Source: Corynebacterium simulans (GTDB lineage Bacteria; Actinomycetota; Actinomycetes; Mycobacteriales; Mycobacteriaceae). Taken from it: a stretch of 64,000 nt of DNA. Location: positions 310,001 through 374,000 of the forward strand of contig NZ_CP014634.1 in the NCBI RefSeq assembly GCF_001586215.1, read 5' to 3'. Below are positions 19,079 through 28,141 of this stretch, piece by piece. Position numbers and translations under genes: made by a program. The notes below the pieces were generated by a model. That model ran no database searches, was not told the origin of the DNA, and saw only the letters and a program-made list of their open reading frames with translations. How positions within the stretch are numbered: the stretch's first letter is position 1; each line of letters begins with the position of its first letter.

Positions 19079-19846
19079 CTACTCGTTGGCGCCATATGTG
19101 GCGCTTGCCAGGTGTTGGCGCATGTCGTAGTCGCCGAGTTCGATGCGCTGTCCGGCATTGAGTCTGCTGACCAGTGAGTCCGCGCCGATGGGGTCGGGTA
19201 GTTTCTTCACCCAGTAGGCGGCGGTTGTCTGGGAGACGATGATGGTCGGCAGTCTGCCGTCGCGGTCGAATATGATCTTGGTTAGGTCTTCTTGTCCGCG
19301 CTGGTTGATTCCTATGGTCAGGAAATCATCGAGGATGAGTACATCAATGTTTTGTAGCTTGCGCATTTTAGCTACATAGCGTTCATCTGCTGGCAGGAAG
19401 GCCCCTAATTCATCGACGAGCTGATCCAGCCGGTAGTACGCGACACTGTATTCAGCCTGGCAAGCAGCAATACCGATAGCGCAGGCGATGTAGGTTTTAC
19501 CCGCACCGGTGGGCGCTAGGACGTGCACATTGGAAGGTTCGTCGCGCCAGGGTGTTGCGGCTAGTCGTTTGAGCTGGCGTAGATTCAACCCTCGTTCATC
19601 TGGGTTGATCAGCTCGGCGAGTGTTGCTCCCGGATAGCGGAATTTCGCCTGGGTGATGGCTTTTGCGATGTTGGTTTGCCGGCGCTTGGCCGCGGTTTCT
19701 TCCACGGCTTTGAGGAAGATTTCCTCCGGTAGAGCGGTGTTGGCGTCATCGGCGGCGACTAGGTCGAAAAAGATATCAGCGAAGGTGGAAAGACGCAGTT
19801 TACGCAGTGTAGCTCGGATGTCATCGTCAAGGTTGATGGTGGTCAT
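19079..19846 (-). CDS. istB: IS21-family helper ATPase IstB
   Basis: 255-residue AAA+ ATPase that assists the transposase in target choice. Walker A is LAPTGAGKTYIACAIG near residue 110, Walker B is VLILDDFLTIG near 170, and the C-terminal part has the IstB pattern DPIGADSLVSRL. Full length for the family and no internal stops. It lies six bases after istA on the same strand, probably translated from the same mRNA. Confidence 0.95.
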   Translation of the reverse strand: MTTINLDDDIRATLRKLRLSTFADIFFDLVAADDANTALPEEIFLKAVEETAAKRRQTNIAKAITQAKFRYPGATLAELINPDERGLNLRQLKRLAATPWRDEPSNVHVLAPTGAGKTYIACAIGIAACQAEYSVAYYRLDQLVDELGAFLPADERYVAKMRKLQNIDVLILDDFLTIGINQRGQEDLTKIIFDRDGRLPTIIVSQTTAAYWVKKLPDPIGADSLVSRLNAGQRIELGDYDMRQHLASATYGANE

Positions 19847-19852
19847 GATGGT

Positions 19853-21463
19853 CTAGGCCTCCTTCTTCGGGATGTCGTAGTGGCTGGCTGGGCGCAGGAA
19901 TACTGCATCAGGGATTGCGGTGATATCCACAATGCGCGACTGGGCGTGATCGGCCTGGACGGCTGGCGTTTGGTTGAGGGTGTGACCGTTGCGGGCGATG
20001 TCGGCCTGAATCCGCGCGATGACCTGCATGTTGGGTGCCAGGCTATGGTCAATGACTTGCTGGCAGGCAGGCTCAAGCGTGGTCTTGTTGTGCTTGTTGC
20101 CCAGCTTGACGAGCACGTTGCGGGCAGTGTGTAGCCCGCGGGGTACGGCTTTGGCGTTGCGTTCCAAAATTGAGGAGACGACCTTGGCCGTTGCCGGCCC
20201 AAATGATGATGCTCGAGCAAGCAGCTCGTCACGGGTAAGAGGTTTGACCCCGGCAATGTCCTTATCCGGGGTATGGGCTGGGTCAGTGCAATAGCGGTAC
20301 TTGAACCCGTGCATACGTGAGTGCTCTGCGACTAGGTCGTCGCCGTCGAAGATGCTCACCAGGCTGTTGGTCAGCCGTGCCCGCAGGGTTTTGCCGATGT
20401 ATTGGAACGGCACTGAGTAGTACTGGTAGTCGCAGCAGATGTGCCAGTTACGGTCGACTTTGACGTTTCGCCAGGACACTTCCGTAAACGGGGTATCTGG
20501 TAAGTCACGCATCATGGGCGCTTCATCAGCATCAAACAACTCTTTACGGGTTATCCCATCGGGCCTAGGCATATTCATGTTGATGTCGTCGACGCGCTGG
20601 GCGATAGCCTCATTGAGTTCATCAAGACTGTAGAAGGTGATCCCATCGAAGTAGCCGAGGATGCGCGAGTAGACGAGTTGGACGGCGCGTTCCACAGCGG
20701 CCTTATCCCGAGGTTTTCCAGGTCGGGCCGGTACGAGCAGGATGTCGTAGTAGTCGGCGAAGTCCGCGTAGCGTTGTTGAATGCGCCGGCCGGGCTTGTT
20801 CTTCACCGGCCGATAAGTCGCGGTCGGTGCGTTGTCAGGAACGATGATGCCAGGGCATTTACCGAGGTAGTCTAAGGCTTTCACATGGCAGGAAATCCAG
20901 TTGTCCATCTTCTCGTTAGCTGTTGCTGTCACAAACAACAGTGAAGAATAGGGGCAGATGGCCACGAATAAGCTGGCTTTCATGCCGACTTCACCGATGG
21001 CCTTGTCAATGATGGAAACCTTGTCGCCGGCCCAGTCGACATAGAGTTCCTGGCCTGGCTCGTGTTCGATAATCGAGGTCATTCCAGTGGTGCGGATGTG
21101 GGTGCGCAGGCGTTCGCAAAACTGGGAGTACTGATACTTCGACTCGCCTTCACCGACAGGTGCAGCAACGTAGTCCAGCCAGAGCTTGTGGCGGGTCAAG
21201 TGCTTGTTATTGGCTAGTCGCTTGGCGAGCTTTTCGAAGTCTGGCTGGTCGTAGCGCTTGCGACGGGCCCCGCGATGGTCGCTGAAGTGCTCGTCGAAGA
21301 ATGATGGATCCAGCTGAGCAAACGACTCCTTGGTGATGCTCAGGTCCGCAATCAGTGTCTTGGTTTTGGCAATATCCCGGTTGGAACATCCCAACGCCGC
21401 AGAGATGGCAGCATAGCTTCCCCCGTCCAAACACATCGCCATGATGTCTTTGAAGTTGGCCAT
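19853..21463 (-). CDS. istA: IS21-family transposase IstA
   Basis: 536-residue transposase. An N-terminal helix-turn-helix (SYAAISAALGCSNRDIAKTKTLI) binds the ends. The DDE catalytic core is visible as ELYVDWAGDK (Asp), GIIVPDNAPTA (Asp) and KPRDKAAVERAVQ (Glu). Length and motifs are intact, so the element may still be active. A ribosome site AAGGAGGGCC lies just before the start. Confidence 0.95.
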   Translation of the reverse strand: MANFKDIMAMCLDGGSYAAISAALGCSNRDIAKTKTLIADLSITKESFAQLDPSFFDEHFSDHRGARRKRYDQPDFEKLAKRLANNKHLTRHKLWLDYVAAPVGEGESKYQYSQFCERLRTHIRTTGMTSIIEHEPGQELYVDWAGDKVSIIDKAIGEVGMKASLFVAICPYSSLLFVTATANEKMDNWISCHVKALDYLGKCPGIIVPDNAPTATYRPVKNKPGRRIQQRYADFADYYDILLVPARPGKPRDKAAVERAVQLVYSRILGYFDGITFYSLDELNEAIAQRVDDINMNMPRPDGITRKELFDADEAPMMRDLPDTPFTEVSWRNVKVDRNWHICCDYQYYSVPFQYIGKTLRARLTNSLVSIFDGDDLVAEHSRMHGFKYRYCTDPAHTPDKDIAGVKPLTRDELLARASSFGPATAKVVSSILERNAKAVPRGLHTARNVLVKLGNKHNKTTLEPACQQVIDHSLAPNMQVIARIQADIARNGHTLNQTPAVQADHAQSRIVDITAIPDAVFLRPASHYDIPKKEA

Positions 21464-21607
21464 GAAAGGCCCTCCTTAAGGTCATGAAAGGTGATGACGC
21501 GCCGGCACAAGTTGTGCCAACGCCACCTATACAATGACCGAAAACAGAGAGCCCTACCATCTATCCGGAAAACCCCGACCAACTACGCGGATTGCCCCTA
21601 CCAACTA

Positions 21608-21724
21608 CGCCGAAACGGCACCATCGGCGTGATGTCCATGCGCAACCACAAAAAGTCCGAACAGCATAAGAGGCAATGGCAGGACGGCGGCGAAGATACG
21701 AGAAAAGAGAATCCGATGCATTAA
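21608..21724 (+). pseudogene. 3' remnant of the membrane-protein gene split by the IS21 element
   Basis: Beyond the IS end an open frame reads RNGTIGVMSMRNHKKSEQHKRQWQ and then an acidic/basic tail ending NPMH at a TAA at 21722-21724. The hydrophobic IG followed by a charged cytoplasmic tail fits a direct continuation of the helix GIAIG that ends the 5' part at 18970. A few codons at the junction are altered or lost. Confidence 0.6.
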
Positions 21725-21784
21725 TACGCGGGCGCGCATAAGCTGGTGTTGAAGAACCATAATCTCTACAAGGAGGTACCTGAC

Positions 21785-22210
21785 ATGTCAGATCTGCGCA
21801 CCGACCATGGTCCGAACCCTTATGTTCTCAACATCGAAGAGACCACCCTGGCTAACGATGCTTTCCGTGACACCCTGTGGACCGGCCAATACCTGCAGAT
21901 GACCGTCATGTCTATTCCTGCCGGCGGCGAAATCGGCGCGGAGGTCCACGATGACCATGACCAGTTCCTGCGCCTCGAGTCCGGCAAGGGCCGCATCATG
22001 ATTGGTGAAGACAAGGACAACCTGGACATCGATCAGGTAGTCGAAGACGACTTTGCCATCTTCGTACCAGCTGGCAAGTGGCACAACTTTGTCAACGAGG
22101 GCTCCGAGCCGGCAAAGCTCTACTCCATCTACGCCGCACCGGATCACGTTAAGGGCACCATCCACGAGACCAAGGAAGACGCGGACAACGATCCGAACGA
22201 GCAGCACTAA
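21785..22210 (+). CDS. Cupin-domain protein
   Basis: 141-residue single-domain cupin. Motif 1 is GAEVHDDHDQFLRLESGKG (metal-binding His, His, Glu) and motif 2 is VPAGKWHNFVNEG (His). ATG 21785 follows AAGGAGG at 21770-21776. Proteins of this type (YaiC/mannose-6-phosphate isomerase-like cupins) occur as small stress or carbohydrate proteins; the substrate is unknown. It is monocistronic, with its own terminator behind it. Confidence 0.85.
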   Translation: MSDLRTDHGPNPYVLNIEETTLANDAFRDTLWTGQYLQMTVMSIPAGGEIGAEVHDDHDQFLRLESGKGRIMIGEDKDNLDIDQVVEDDFAIFVPAGKWHNFVNEGSEPAKLYSIYAAPDHVKGTIHETKEDADNDPNEQH

Positions 22211-22233
22211 TTGCGGCAGGCTTTTAAAACAAC

Positions 22234-22266
22234 AAAATGGCGGTCCAGAAGATGGGCCGCCATTTT
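22234..22266 (+). terminator. Terminator after the cupin gene
   Basis: AAAATGGCGG (22234-22243) pairs perfectly with CCGCCATTTT (22257-22266) around a 13-base loop; the T run follows on both strands, so it may also serve the leftward gene at 22302-22502. Confidence 0.9.
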
Positions 22267-22301
22267 AATATTTAGCTATTGAGCTTTGAGTTCTCCAAGT
22301 A

Positions 22302-22502
22302 CTACTTGATGAACGGGTTTACGATCTCCTGGGTGATGTCCAGGGAGCCGTGCTCGATGTAGAACATGCCGAGGAACATAGCGGTAACGAGAACGAAAGC
22401 CAGGAGCATGTTCGGGATCCACTGGACGAACACAGATACCCAGCCGTCAGCCTTGTCACGTGCAGCTGCTTCGCGCTGTTCCTGTGCCTCGTATTCGTTC
22501 AT
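22302..22502 (-). CDS. Small single-pass membrane protein
   Basis: 66 residues: a charged N-terminus rich in Glu, Gln and Ala, one hydrophobic helix (WIPNMLLAFVLVTAMFLGMFYI) and a short outside tail. ATG 22502 is preferred because the longer frame's upstream codons lack hydrophobic or coding character and AAAGGAAA lies before this ATG. No family recognised. Confidence 0.55.
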   Translation of the reverse strand: MNEYEAQEQREAAARDKADGWVSVFVQWIPNMLLAFVLVTAMFLGMFYIEHGSLDITQEIVNPFIK

Positions 22503-22644
22503 AATCCGTTGTTTCCTTTCACTGCGCCTTGTACTCCCTAGGCACACCTCGCCTAGCAAGAGTAATCACTGGCACTAACTTTAGCAGTAGATCGTTATGA
22601 ATTTGTAGTTATCCACCGTTTGATTGACACCATTGCGGCCTGTT

Positions 22645-22932
22645 TTAAATACCAGGGTCCTCGTTGTTTTCGAGGGCGTCGACAAAAGCGTCTCTATCGG
22701 CGAACATGCGGTTGATATCGGCTTCTTCGCCAACAATCCAGTGGCCGCCTTCCTCGTCAAAGGTAATTGCAGCGTCTGGAAATTTCTCCAAGGCGGCGTC
22801 CATAGCAGCCACCTGTTCTTCCTTAGCAATTCCCTCGAGGTGAGCTTCCGGGTCGCCCAGGTCATCGAGAACAGTGATGTTGTAGTGCGGGTACTGGCGC
22901 TTAGGGTGCTCGAAGAGCTCTTGTCCCATCAT
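22645..22932 (-). CDS. Small acidic protein of unknown function
   Basis: 95 residues, acidic and soluble, beginning MMGQELFEHPKRQYPHYNIT and containing FDEEGGHWIVGEEADINRMF. A good ribosome site (AAGGAG) lies seven bases before the first ATG; the second ATG is an alternative start. No family recognised; it stands alone between terminator-flanked genes. Confidence 0.6.
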   Translation of the reverse strand: MMGQELFEHPKRQYPHYNITVLDDLGDPEAHLEGIAKEEQVAAMDAALEKFPDAAITFDEEGGHWIVGEEADINRMFADRDAFVDALENNEDPGI

Positions 22933-23016
22933 AGTGGTCTCCTTCTGAGGCTCCGTGTGTTATGGCTTGGGCGCTACGGCACATGATAGGTCAAGTAAGA
23001 CCTTGGCCTTGCAAGC

Positions 23017-23535
23017 TTAAGCCTGCGGTTCGTCTTGCCCGTGCAGAAGTTCGTCCGGTACGAATCCTTCGTAGCCAGGGACGTTCTTTACTGCTAGCAC
23101 TCCTTTGAAAAAGTTAACCAGCGAGGGAACATCTTCCTCGCTTAGGTGATCGAAGACAAGGCGGCGCACGGACTCGACGTGCTCAGGAACAGCGCGCTCG
23201 AGGCGGGTAAAACCATCATCGGTTATCTTTACCACCACGCCGCGGGCATCGCCGACGCTCTTGCACTTGGTGACGAGCCCGCGCTTTTCCATGCGCGTTA
23301 CCTGGTGGGATGTGCGGGAACGGTCCCAATCCAGCTCGGCACACAGCTCGCGCAGGCGCATCTGATGATCTTTTTGCTCGGACAACGTCACTAGGACGGC
23401 AAACTCAGAAGCAGAGACTTCCCCACCGGACATGAGCGTTTCTTCCATGCCGCGATTGATCTTGCGGATGGCGCCAAGGAGCAGGCGCCAAAGCTCCTGT
23501 TCCTCCTCATTAAGCCAGCGAGTTCCCGTAGTCAT
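23017..23535 (-). CDS. MarR-family transcriptional regulator
   Basis: 172 residues with the MarR winged helix: SASEFAVLVTLSEQKDHQMRLRELCAELDWDRSRTSHQVTRMEKRGLVTK, then the wing VGDARGVVVKITDDG. MarR proteins bind DNA as dimers and often respond to phenolic or oxidising ligands. The ATG at 23535 was chosen over an upstream one because it begins the family's usual N-terminus. No ribosome site is evident and TGTTAT lies about 10 bases upstream, so a leaderless mRNA is possible. Its target is unknown. Confidence 0.9.
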   Translation of the reverse strand: MTTGTRWLNEEEQELWRLLLGAIRKINRGMEETLMSGGEVSASEFAVLVTLSEQKDHQMRLRELCAELDWDRSRTSHQVTRMEKRGLVTKCKSVGDARGVVVKITDDGFTRLERAVPEHVESVRRLVFDHLSEEDVPSLVNFFKGVLAVKNVPGYEGFVPDELLHGQDEPQA

Positions 23536-23571
23536 GCAAATAACAGTACACACTGGATTTACTGAGAAAAA

Positions 23572-26151
23572 CTAAGCCTTCAGCTCGTCCATGGCAAGCT
23601 CCGTGCGCTCCGGTACACGCGCGTATCGCTGCGGCATACATGTAAGCACGAGCACCTGCGAATGCTTGCCTACCTGGGCGAAGAGCGTCGACATCAGGTT
23701 CAGGCGCGTCGAGTCAGTAGAGCCCAGCGCATCGTCCACAATGACGGGCACACCGGACTCTTGAACGAGCCCGGCAATAGCGAACCGTGTAAGGATGGCC
23801 AGCTGCTCCTTCGCGCCGCCGGAAAGCGAACCCATATCAATGGTTTGGCCGTTGCGGCTACGCGCGGTGACAACGAGCTCCTCGGAGAGCTCGAAGTCGA
23901 CGTCACCGCCGAAGACGGTGCGCGCGAGAGCATTAAGCTTTGTCACGAAAGGCGCGGCGTAGCGCTGGCGCGCAGCATCGCGATGCTTAAGCAACAGCTC
24001 CCGCAGATAGCGGGCAGCATTTGCACGCTTTTCGACGGCCGCGAGTACCTCCCGCGAGATTTCCAGCTCGGCGCTGGCTGCAGCCAGGCGTTCGGCCACA
24101 CCAGAGTGCATCTCGATTCGGCCGACATATTCGCGCATGTCGCCATCGGCTTTCAAAATTGCGTTGTTCAGGCTACGTACCTGTTTTTCCGCGCCCTTGT
24201 GCAGAGCAAACACCGTATCGACGTCGATGGCGCTTAGTTCTTGCAGGCGTTCGCGCTGCTGCTCCAGTTGCACCTTCGCCGCATGGAGAGCCTCTTTAAC
24301 GTCTGCATCCGTTGCTGCATCGCGGGCCTGACGCAGAGCCTCCTCAGCTGCAGCATGCAGGTTGGCAGCGGATTCATGCCGCGCCGTCGCCGCAGCCAGC
24401 TGCGTGGCCACCTGGCTATCCCGGTACGGGGCCAGCTCTTTTTCCGCCATGGTGACTTCGCTGCGCGCGGCCTCCTCAGCTGACTCGGCGGCAGACAAGT
24501 CGAGTGCTTCCTCAGATACGTCCGTGCCTTCGTGCTCGCTAGGCTCTTCAAAGACCCCTGACTGTGCGGCATATTTTGCTTTGAGCTCGCCTAGGTCGTC
24601 GGTGCCCAAGGCCGCCTTGAACTCGCGCTGAACTTGTTCGACGGCGCGCTGCTTTTCCAAGAATTCCTCGCGTAGCTTCTGTGCCGCAGCAAGGTCTTCG
24701 CAACCAGCGTCTTCAAGCAGTTCCGCAAGGCGCGTGCGTGCCTGTGCCACGGTATCGGCCGAGGTATCACCGGCTGCTGCTTGGTAGGTTGCCTGAAGCT
24801 TGCCGAATGCAAACTTCATGCCATCGCGTAGCTGGATGGTTTGTGTGTTGTCGTCGGTTTGTTGGACTTCGCCGTCGACCTCGAACTCGCCTTTACCGCT
24901 GATGACCAGCTTGGCGGAGGCCGCAGCAAAGACGCGTTCTTGGACCTGAACTTCGTTGGCGGCTTGCTCGATGTCTTTCAGGTTCGCAATCTCTGGTGCT
25001 TGAGCTAGCTCGGCGCGGCGGTCAGCTAGTTCTTTGTCGAGCTTGCCCAGGTACTCAAGGCGCTCGCCAAGGGCCTCCCGCTCCTTCTTCTTGTGCGCCT
25101 TTCGCGCGTGTTGGAGGTTGGCGCGTGCCTTCTCATAGGTTTGATTTGCGCGCTCGAGCTTTTCCTCGAGCGCGCTGCGGATTTCTTTCTCATCTTCGAC
25201 GCTCGCGCTAAGCTCTTCGACCTTGGTGGCTAAAGCCGTGAGATTCGCAGCGGCCCTAGAAACCTCCTCCACCGCGCTGCGGCGGCGTTCGAGGGCTTCT
25301 TTCTTGGCCTCCACATCTGCCGCAGCGCGGTCAACCACTTCGCGCTGGGCTTCGATCTTTTCGAGGGCGGCGCGGGCCTCAACAACGTCCTTTTCGCGCT
25401 CGGCTAGTTCTGCCTGTGCTGCCGGCAATGCTTCCTCGGCGTCGCGCTTGGCAAGTTGTGCAGCCTCGTGCTTGACCACGACATCGTCAAGCTGGCGCAA
25501 TGCTTCCGTGGCCTCATTGTGCGCAAGTTCTGCCGCGTTGTAGCGCTCTTGGGCATCCTTTAGTTCCTTAGCCGGCTGCCCGGTGCGCGCGGTGAAGTAT
25601 TTTTCGTATTCCCTCTGCACGCGATTGACCAGCTCAGAGTCTTCCGCGGCCGCGGTATCCATACCACTGGCTTCTTCTAAGGCATTTGTCACCGATGGAA
25701 TTCCCACGGCAGCCACGCCTGAGCCTAGGTCGTCTTGGCGGAGGAACAGAGCGTCAAGGAGCTGGCGGTCAAGATGCTCGTTCAAGATGCGATCCAGCTC
25801 GTCATCGGCCTCGCCGCCAGTAAATTGCGCCGCACGCGGTGCCAGAACGCGCAATTCAGACATCTTCTTCTTGAGCCAGCGCTTGTGGATGCGGAAGTGA
25901 TACGGACCCACGGTGACCTCAAGCTTTACCTCAGGGCCCGCATCTCGGTCCACCGGTTTGAGCGCCTTAATCTTCTTAGCGGCACCCGTGTGCTTTTCCG
26001 TCAGCACGGTATCGATGGCTTCCACGATGGTGGACTTGCCGGCCTCGTTCTCACCGTGGATGACCACGACGCCGGTCTCCGGCAGCTGTTCGATGCGCAG
26101 ATGCTCGACGCCGCGGACGTTCCAGATTTCCAAGCTGTGTAGACGCATCAT
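23572..26151 (-). CDS. SbcC/Rad50-like SMC-type ATPase
   Basis: 859 residues. It has N-terminal Walker A GENEAGKST at residues 33-41, a long coiled coil rich in Glu, Ala, Arg and Lys (about residues 200-720), a C-terminal ABC signature SLSGGAKEQLAIL and Walker B VPVIVDDALGSTD. Such ATPases pair with a metallophosphoesterase to form a DNA end-processing nuclease; here that partner gene ends four bases upstream of this start. The layout and length are closer to the YhaN/YhaO pair than to E. coli SbcC. The Rad50 zinc hook (CxxC) is not visible in the coil centre. Confidence 0.85.
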   Translation of the reverse strand: MMRLHSLEIWNVRGVEHLRIEQLPETGVVVIHGENEAGKSTIVEAIDTVLTEKHTGAAKKIKALKPVDRDAGPEVKLEVTVGPYHFRIHKRWLKKKMSELRVLAPRAAQFTGGEADDELDRILNEHLDRQLLDALFLRQDDLGSGVAAVGIPSVTNALEEASGMDTAAAEDSELVNRVQREYEKYFTARTGQPAKELKDAQERYNAAELAHNEATEALRQLDDVVVKHEAAQLAKRDAEEALPAAQAELAEREKDVVEARAALEKIEAQREVVDRAAADVEAKKEALERRRSAVEEVSRAAANLTALATKVEELSASVEDEKEIRSALEEKLERANQTYEKARANLQHARKAHKKKEREALGERLEYLGKLDKELADRRAELAQAPEIANLKDIEQAANEVQVQERVFAAASAKLVISGKGEFEVDGEVQQTDDNTQTIQLRDGMKFAFGKLQATYQAAAGDTSADTVAQARTRLAELLEDAGCEDLAAAQKLREEFLEKQRAVEQVQREFKAALGTDDLGELKAKYAAQSGVFEEPSEHEGTDVSEEALDLSAAESAEEAARSEVTMAEKELAPYRDSQVATQLAAATARHESAANLHAAAEEALRQARDAATDADVKEALHAAKVQLEQQRERLQELSAIDVDTVFALHKGAEKQVRSLNNAILKADGDMREYVGRIEMHSGVAERLAAASAELEISREVLAAVEKRANAARYLRELLLKHRDAARQRYAAPFVTKLNALARTVFGGDVDFELSEELVVTARSRNGQTIDMGSLSGGAKEQLAILTRFAIAGLVQESGVPVIVDDALGSTDSTRLNLMSTLFAQVGKHSQVLVLTCMPQRYARVPERTELAMDELKA

Positions 26152-26155
26152 GGCG

Positions 26156-27253
26156 TTAGGCCTCCTTCACACTGAGACGGAACAACAGATTGACTGCGTC
26201 GCGGGCTACAGGGTCCTCCAGGTTTTCCACCAACTCCGCCAAGGCATCAGCGGCAAAGCCGGAAAGCTCTAGGCTGGCAAGTTCCTCCTCATCGGGAGCA
26301 AGGTGCAAATCCATGGTTCGCTCACGCGGCCGCAGCGAGGCGAAGACCGGCTCGAGCTCGGCCAAGCCTTGCTCCAAACGCGCTTGGGCGCCCAACCCCA
26401 CCGTGCCGCGCAAGCCATACTTCACTGCGGTACGGGACTTATTCGGCATGTCATCGAGAACAGTGAGGAAGCGCTCGACATCCTCGTCGGAGTTGACGTC
26501 TGCCGCCACGGCGCGAAAAGCCCAGCGGCCGATGTGGTGTGGGGTGACCTCAACCTGCCCGTTGTCGATTACCACGACCAGTGCATTGCCGGAATCGCGC
26601 TCGCGGTCATCAAAAGCGGTAGTCTCCGGGCTGCCGGAGAACCAGACGCGCCCCGACTGCCCCAAGGCCTGCGTGGAGTGGGTATCTCCCAGAGCAAGGT
26701 AATCGATGACGCCCTCAGAAATCTGGTTTTCGACAAACTTTAAGTCAATAACGTCAGCCTCAGACTCGCGTGCTTCCACCTGCCCGTGGCCTACGGCGAT
26801 TCGGACGCCGTCGTAAGGCGCGAGCGGGGCGAGCGCTGCCTGCACGAGGTCATAGTTTGCGCGCTTGGAGAGATACGGGGCACCGACGATCTCTACTCCT
26901 TCGCGCACCTCAATCGGGGTGGAATCCGCGATGACGTGGACATTGTCCGCAAAAGGCTTGCGCAGGATGGAATCCGCCACCAGCGGATCGTGGTTGCCGG
27001 GCAACAGATAAACAGGCACCGGCAGATTGCGAAAGGCCTCCTTGGCACGGCCCAAGGTGGCCTTGCTGAGCGAATTATGCTCAAATACGTCACCTGCCAC
27101 CACGATGAATTCCGCGCCGGTTTCCGCGGCTAATTCACCGAGCCTGACAACGGCCGCCTCACGGTCATCGTTGAAGCGCACCTGGGCCTCGCCCTCGAGG
27201 AACCAGCGGGTCATGCCCAACTGAAAGTCCGAGGTATGGATGAAGGTCACCAT
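26156..27253 (-). CDS. SbcD/YhaO-like DNA repair metallophosphoesterase
   Basis: 365 residues. The N-terminus has the metallophosphoesterase metal-binding motifs IHTSDFQLG, VVAGDVFEHN, LLPGNHDPL and VGHGQVEA, followed by ALGDTHS. It should be the Mn-dependent nuclease subunit paired with the SMC-like ATPase encoded directly downstream. In the first motif the usual D-x-H is D-x-Q, as in YhaO-type proteins. ATG 27253 follows GGGGAGAG. Confidence 0.86.
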   Translation of the reverse strand: MVTFIHTSDFQLGMTRWFLEGEAQVRFNDDREAAVVRLGELAAETGAEFIVVAGDVFEHNSLSKATLGRAKEAFRNLPVPVYLLPGNHDPLVADSILRKPFADNVHVIADSTPIEVREGVEIVGAPYLSKRANYDLVQAALAPLAPYDGVRIAVGHGQVEARESEADVIDLKFVENQISEGVIDYLALGDTHSTQALGQSGRVWFSGSPETTAFDDRERDSGNALVVVIDNGQVEVTPHHIGRWAFRAVAADVNSDEDVERFLTVLDDMPNKSRTAVKYGLRGTVGLGAQARLEQGLAELEPVFASLRPRERTMDLHLAPDEEELASLELSGFAADALAELVENLEDPVARDAVNLLFRLSVKEA

Positions 27254-27307
27254 GGATGAAACTCTCCCCTTTTAAAGTCTCCGGCAGCAGGTACTAAGCC
27301 CTTATGC

Positions 27308-28141
27308 CTATTGGTGAGTCAGATGATAGTAAAGGTCCTCGACATCAGAGACCGCGCGAAGCAAATCTATGTTCGTATGGCTGACGGCGCGCATGGCCTT
27401 ACGCAGCAGATCTGGGTCAGAGTCATCAACTGCCGGTGCCACTTTCGGGCGCGGCATATCGGGCAGCTGCCGGCCTTCCCAAAACAGCTCGTTGCGCTCT
27501 TCGGGGCTGAGGCTGCTACCGGAAAAACTGTCCTGGGAGACATTTTTCGCCTGCTCCATCACGGCCTGCTCGAGGCGCGCAAAGTCCAAGCCGCGCAGCG
27601 CAAAGATCACCGAGGGATCGGCATCCATGCGCGCCGCCAGCCGGTCGGCCACGGCGACCACATGCTTGCACACGTACTCGGGGTCCGGGCAGGTGCACGA
27701 AAACCGCATGTCGGCTGGGTCTTGCGCAATGAGAATGTCGAGCGCTTCCTCACTGAGCAGGCCGTCGCGTGCGTTCGCGATCGAGTTCGGCGTGCGGGCA
27801 AACATTTGGCTCAGCTCCGCCACGTCATCGTTGGTGCGATACGGCACCTGCAACAACACGGTGAAAGGCTCGTTCTGGGAACCGGCAACCTTGCCGTGTA
27901 CTGCGCCGTTGCGCACGTCCAGGCCCACCACGTGACCGCCGTTGGCGTACTGGCGACCACGGGTAATGCGCCCGGAGTCGGCCTCCTTATTCACGAAGGA
28001 GACGATGCGCGTTGCCGCAGGAGCCATGCTGCGCACGCGAGAGACGCGGCCGACCTCCTCCGGCGTGCTCACGCGTTTGCGCGCGCCGAAGTTGGCATAG
28101 ATGACGTTGTCGTGTTCCTCAGACTTAGTATGCTGCGCCAT
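27308..28141 (-). CDS. SWIM zinc-finger protein
   Basis: 277 residues with a SWIM motif CTCPDPEYVCKH near residue 137 (CxCxnCxH), a zinc-binding domain found with SNF2 helicases and MULE transposases. Its ATG overlaps the stop of the SNF2 helicase gene by one base, so the pair is translationally coupled, as is common in actinobacteria. The C-terminal 80 residues (LSPEERNELFWEGRQLPDMP) form a second conserved-looking part. It probably acts as DNA- or protein-binding partner of the helicase. Confidence 0.88.
   Translation of the reverse strand: MAQHTKSEEHDNVIYANFGARKRVSTPEEVGRVSRVRSMAPAATRIVSFVNKEADSGRITRGRQYANGGHVVGLDVRNGAVHGKVAGSQNEPFTVLLQVPYRTNDDVAELSQMFARTPNSIANARDGLLSEEALDILIAQDPADMRFSCTCPDPEYVCKHVVAVADRLAARMDADPSVIFALRGLDFARLEQAVMEQAKNVSQDSFSGSSLSPEERNELFWEGRQLPDMPRPKVAPAVDDSDPDLLRKAMRAVSHTNIDLLRAVSDVEDLYYHLTHQ

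Larger units (their letters stand above)
18971..21607. mobile_element. IS21-family insertion sequence, about 2.6 kb, apparently intact
   Basis: It contains istA and istB in the normal order on the minus strand. Both ends carry related short repeats, three per side, as IS21 elements do. Left: TTGGTAGGGG (from 18973), GGTGGTAGGGC (near 18994) and GGTGGTAGGGCC (near 19019). Right, read inward: GTTGGTAGGGG, GTTGGTCGGGG and GATGGTAGGGC. Exact ends are uncertain by a few bases, and no clear target-site duplication is visible. The flanks carry the two halves of one interrupted gene. Confidence 0.85.

Noticed and set aside
18960..21620. Target-site duplication at the IS21 ends
   Set aside because: The flanks were compared directly (GAGAGCGGCT on the left, CGCCGAAACGG on the right). 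No convincing 4-8 base direct repeat was found, so none is annotated.
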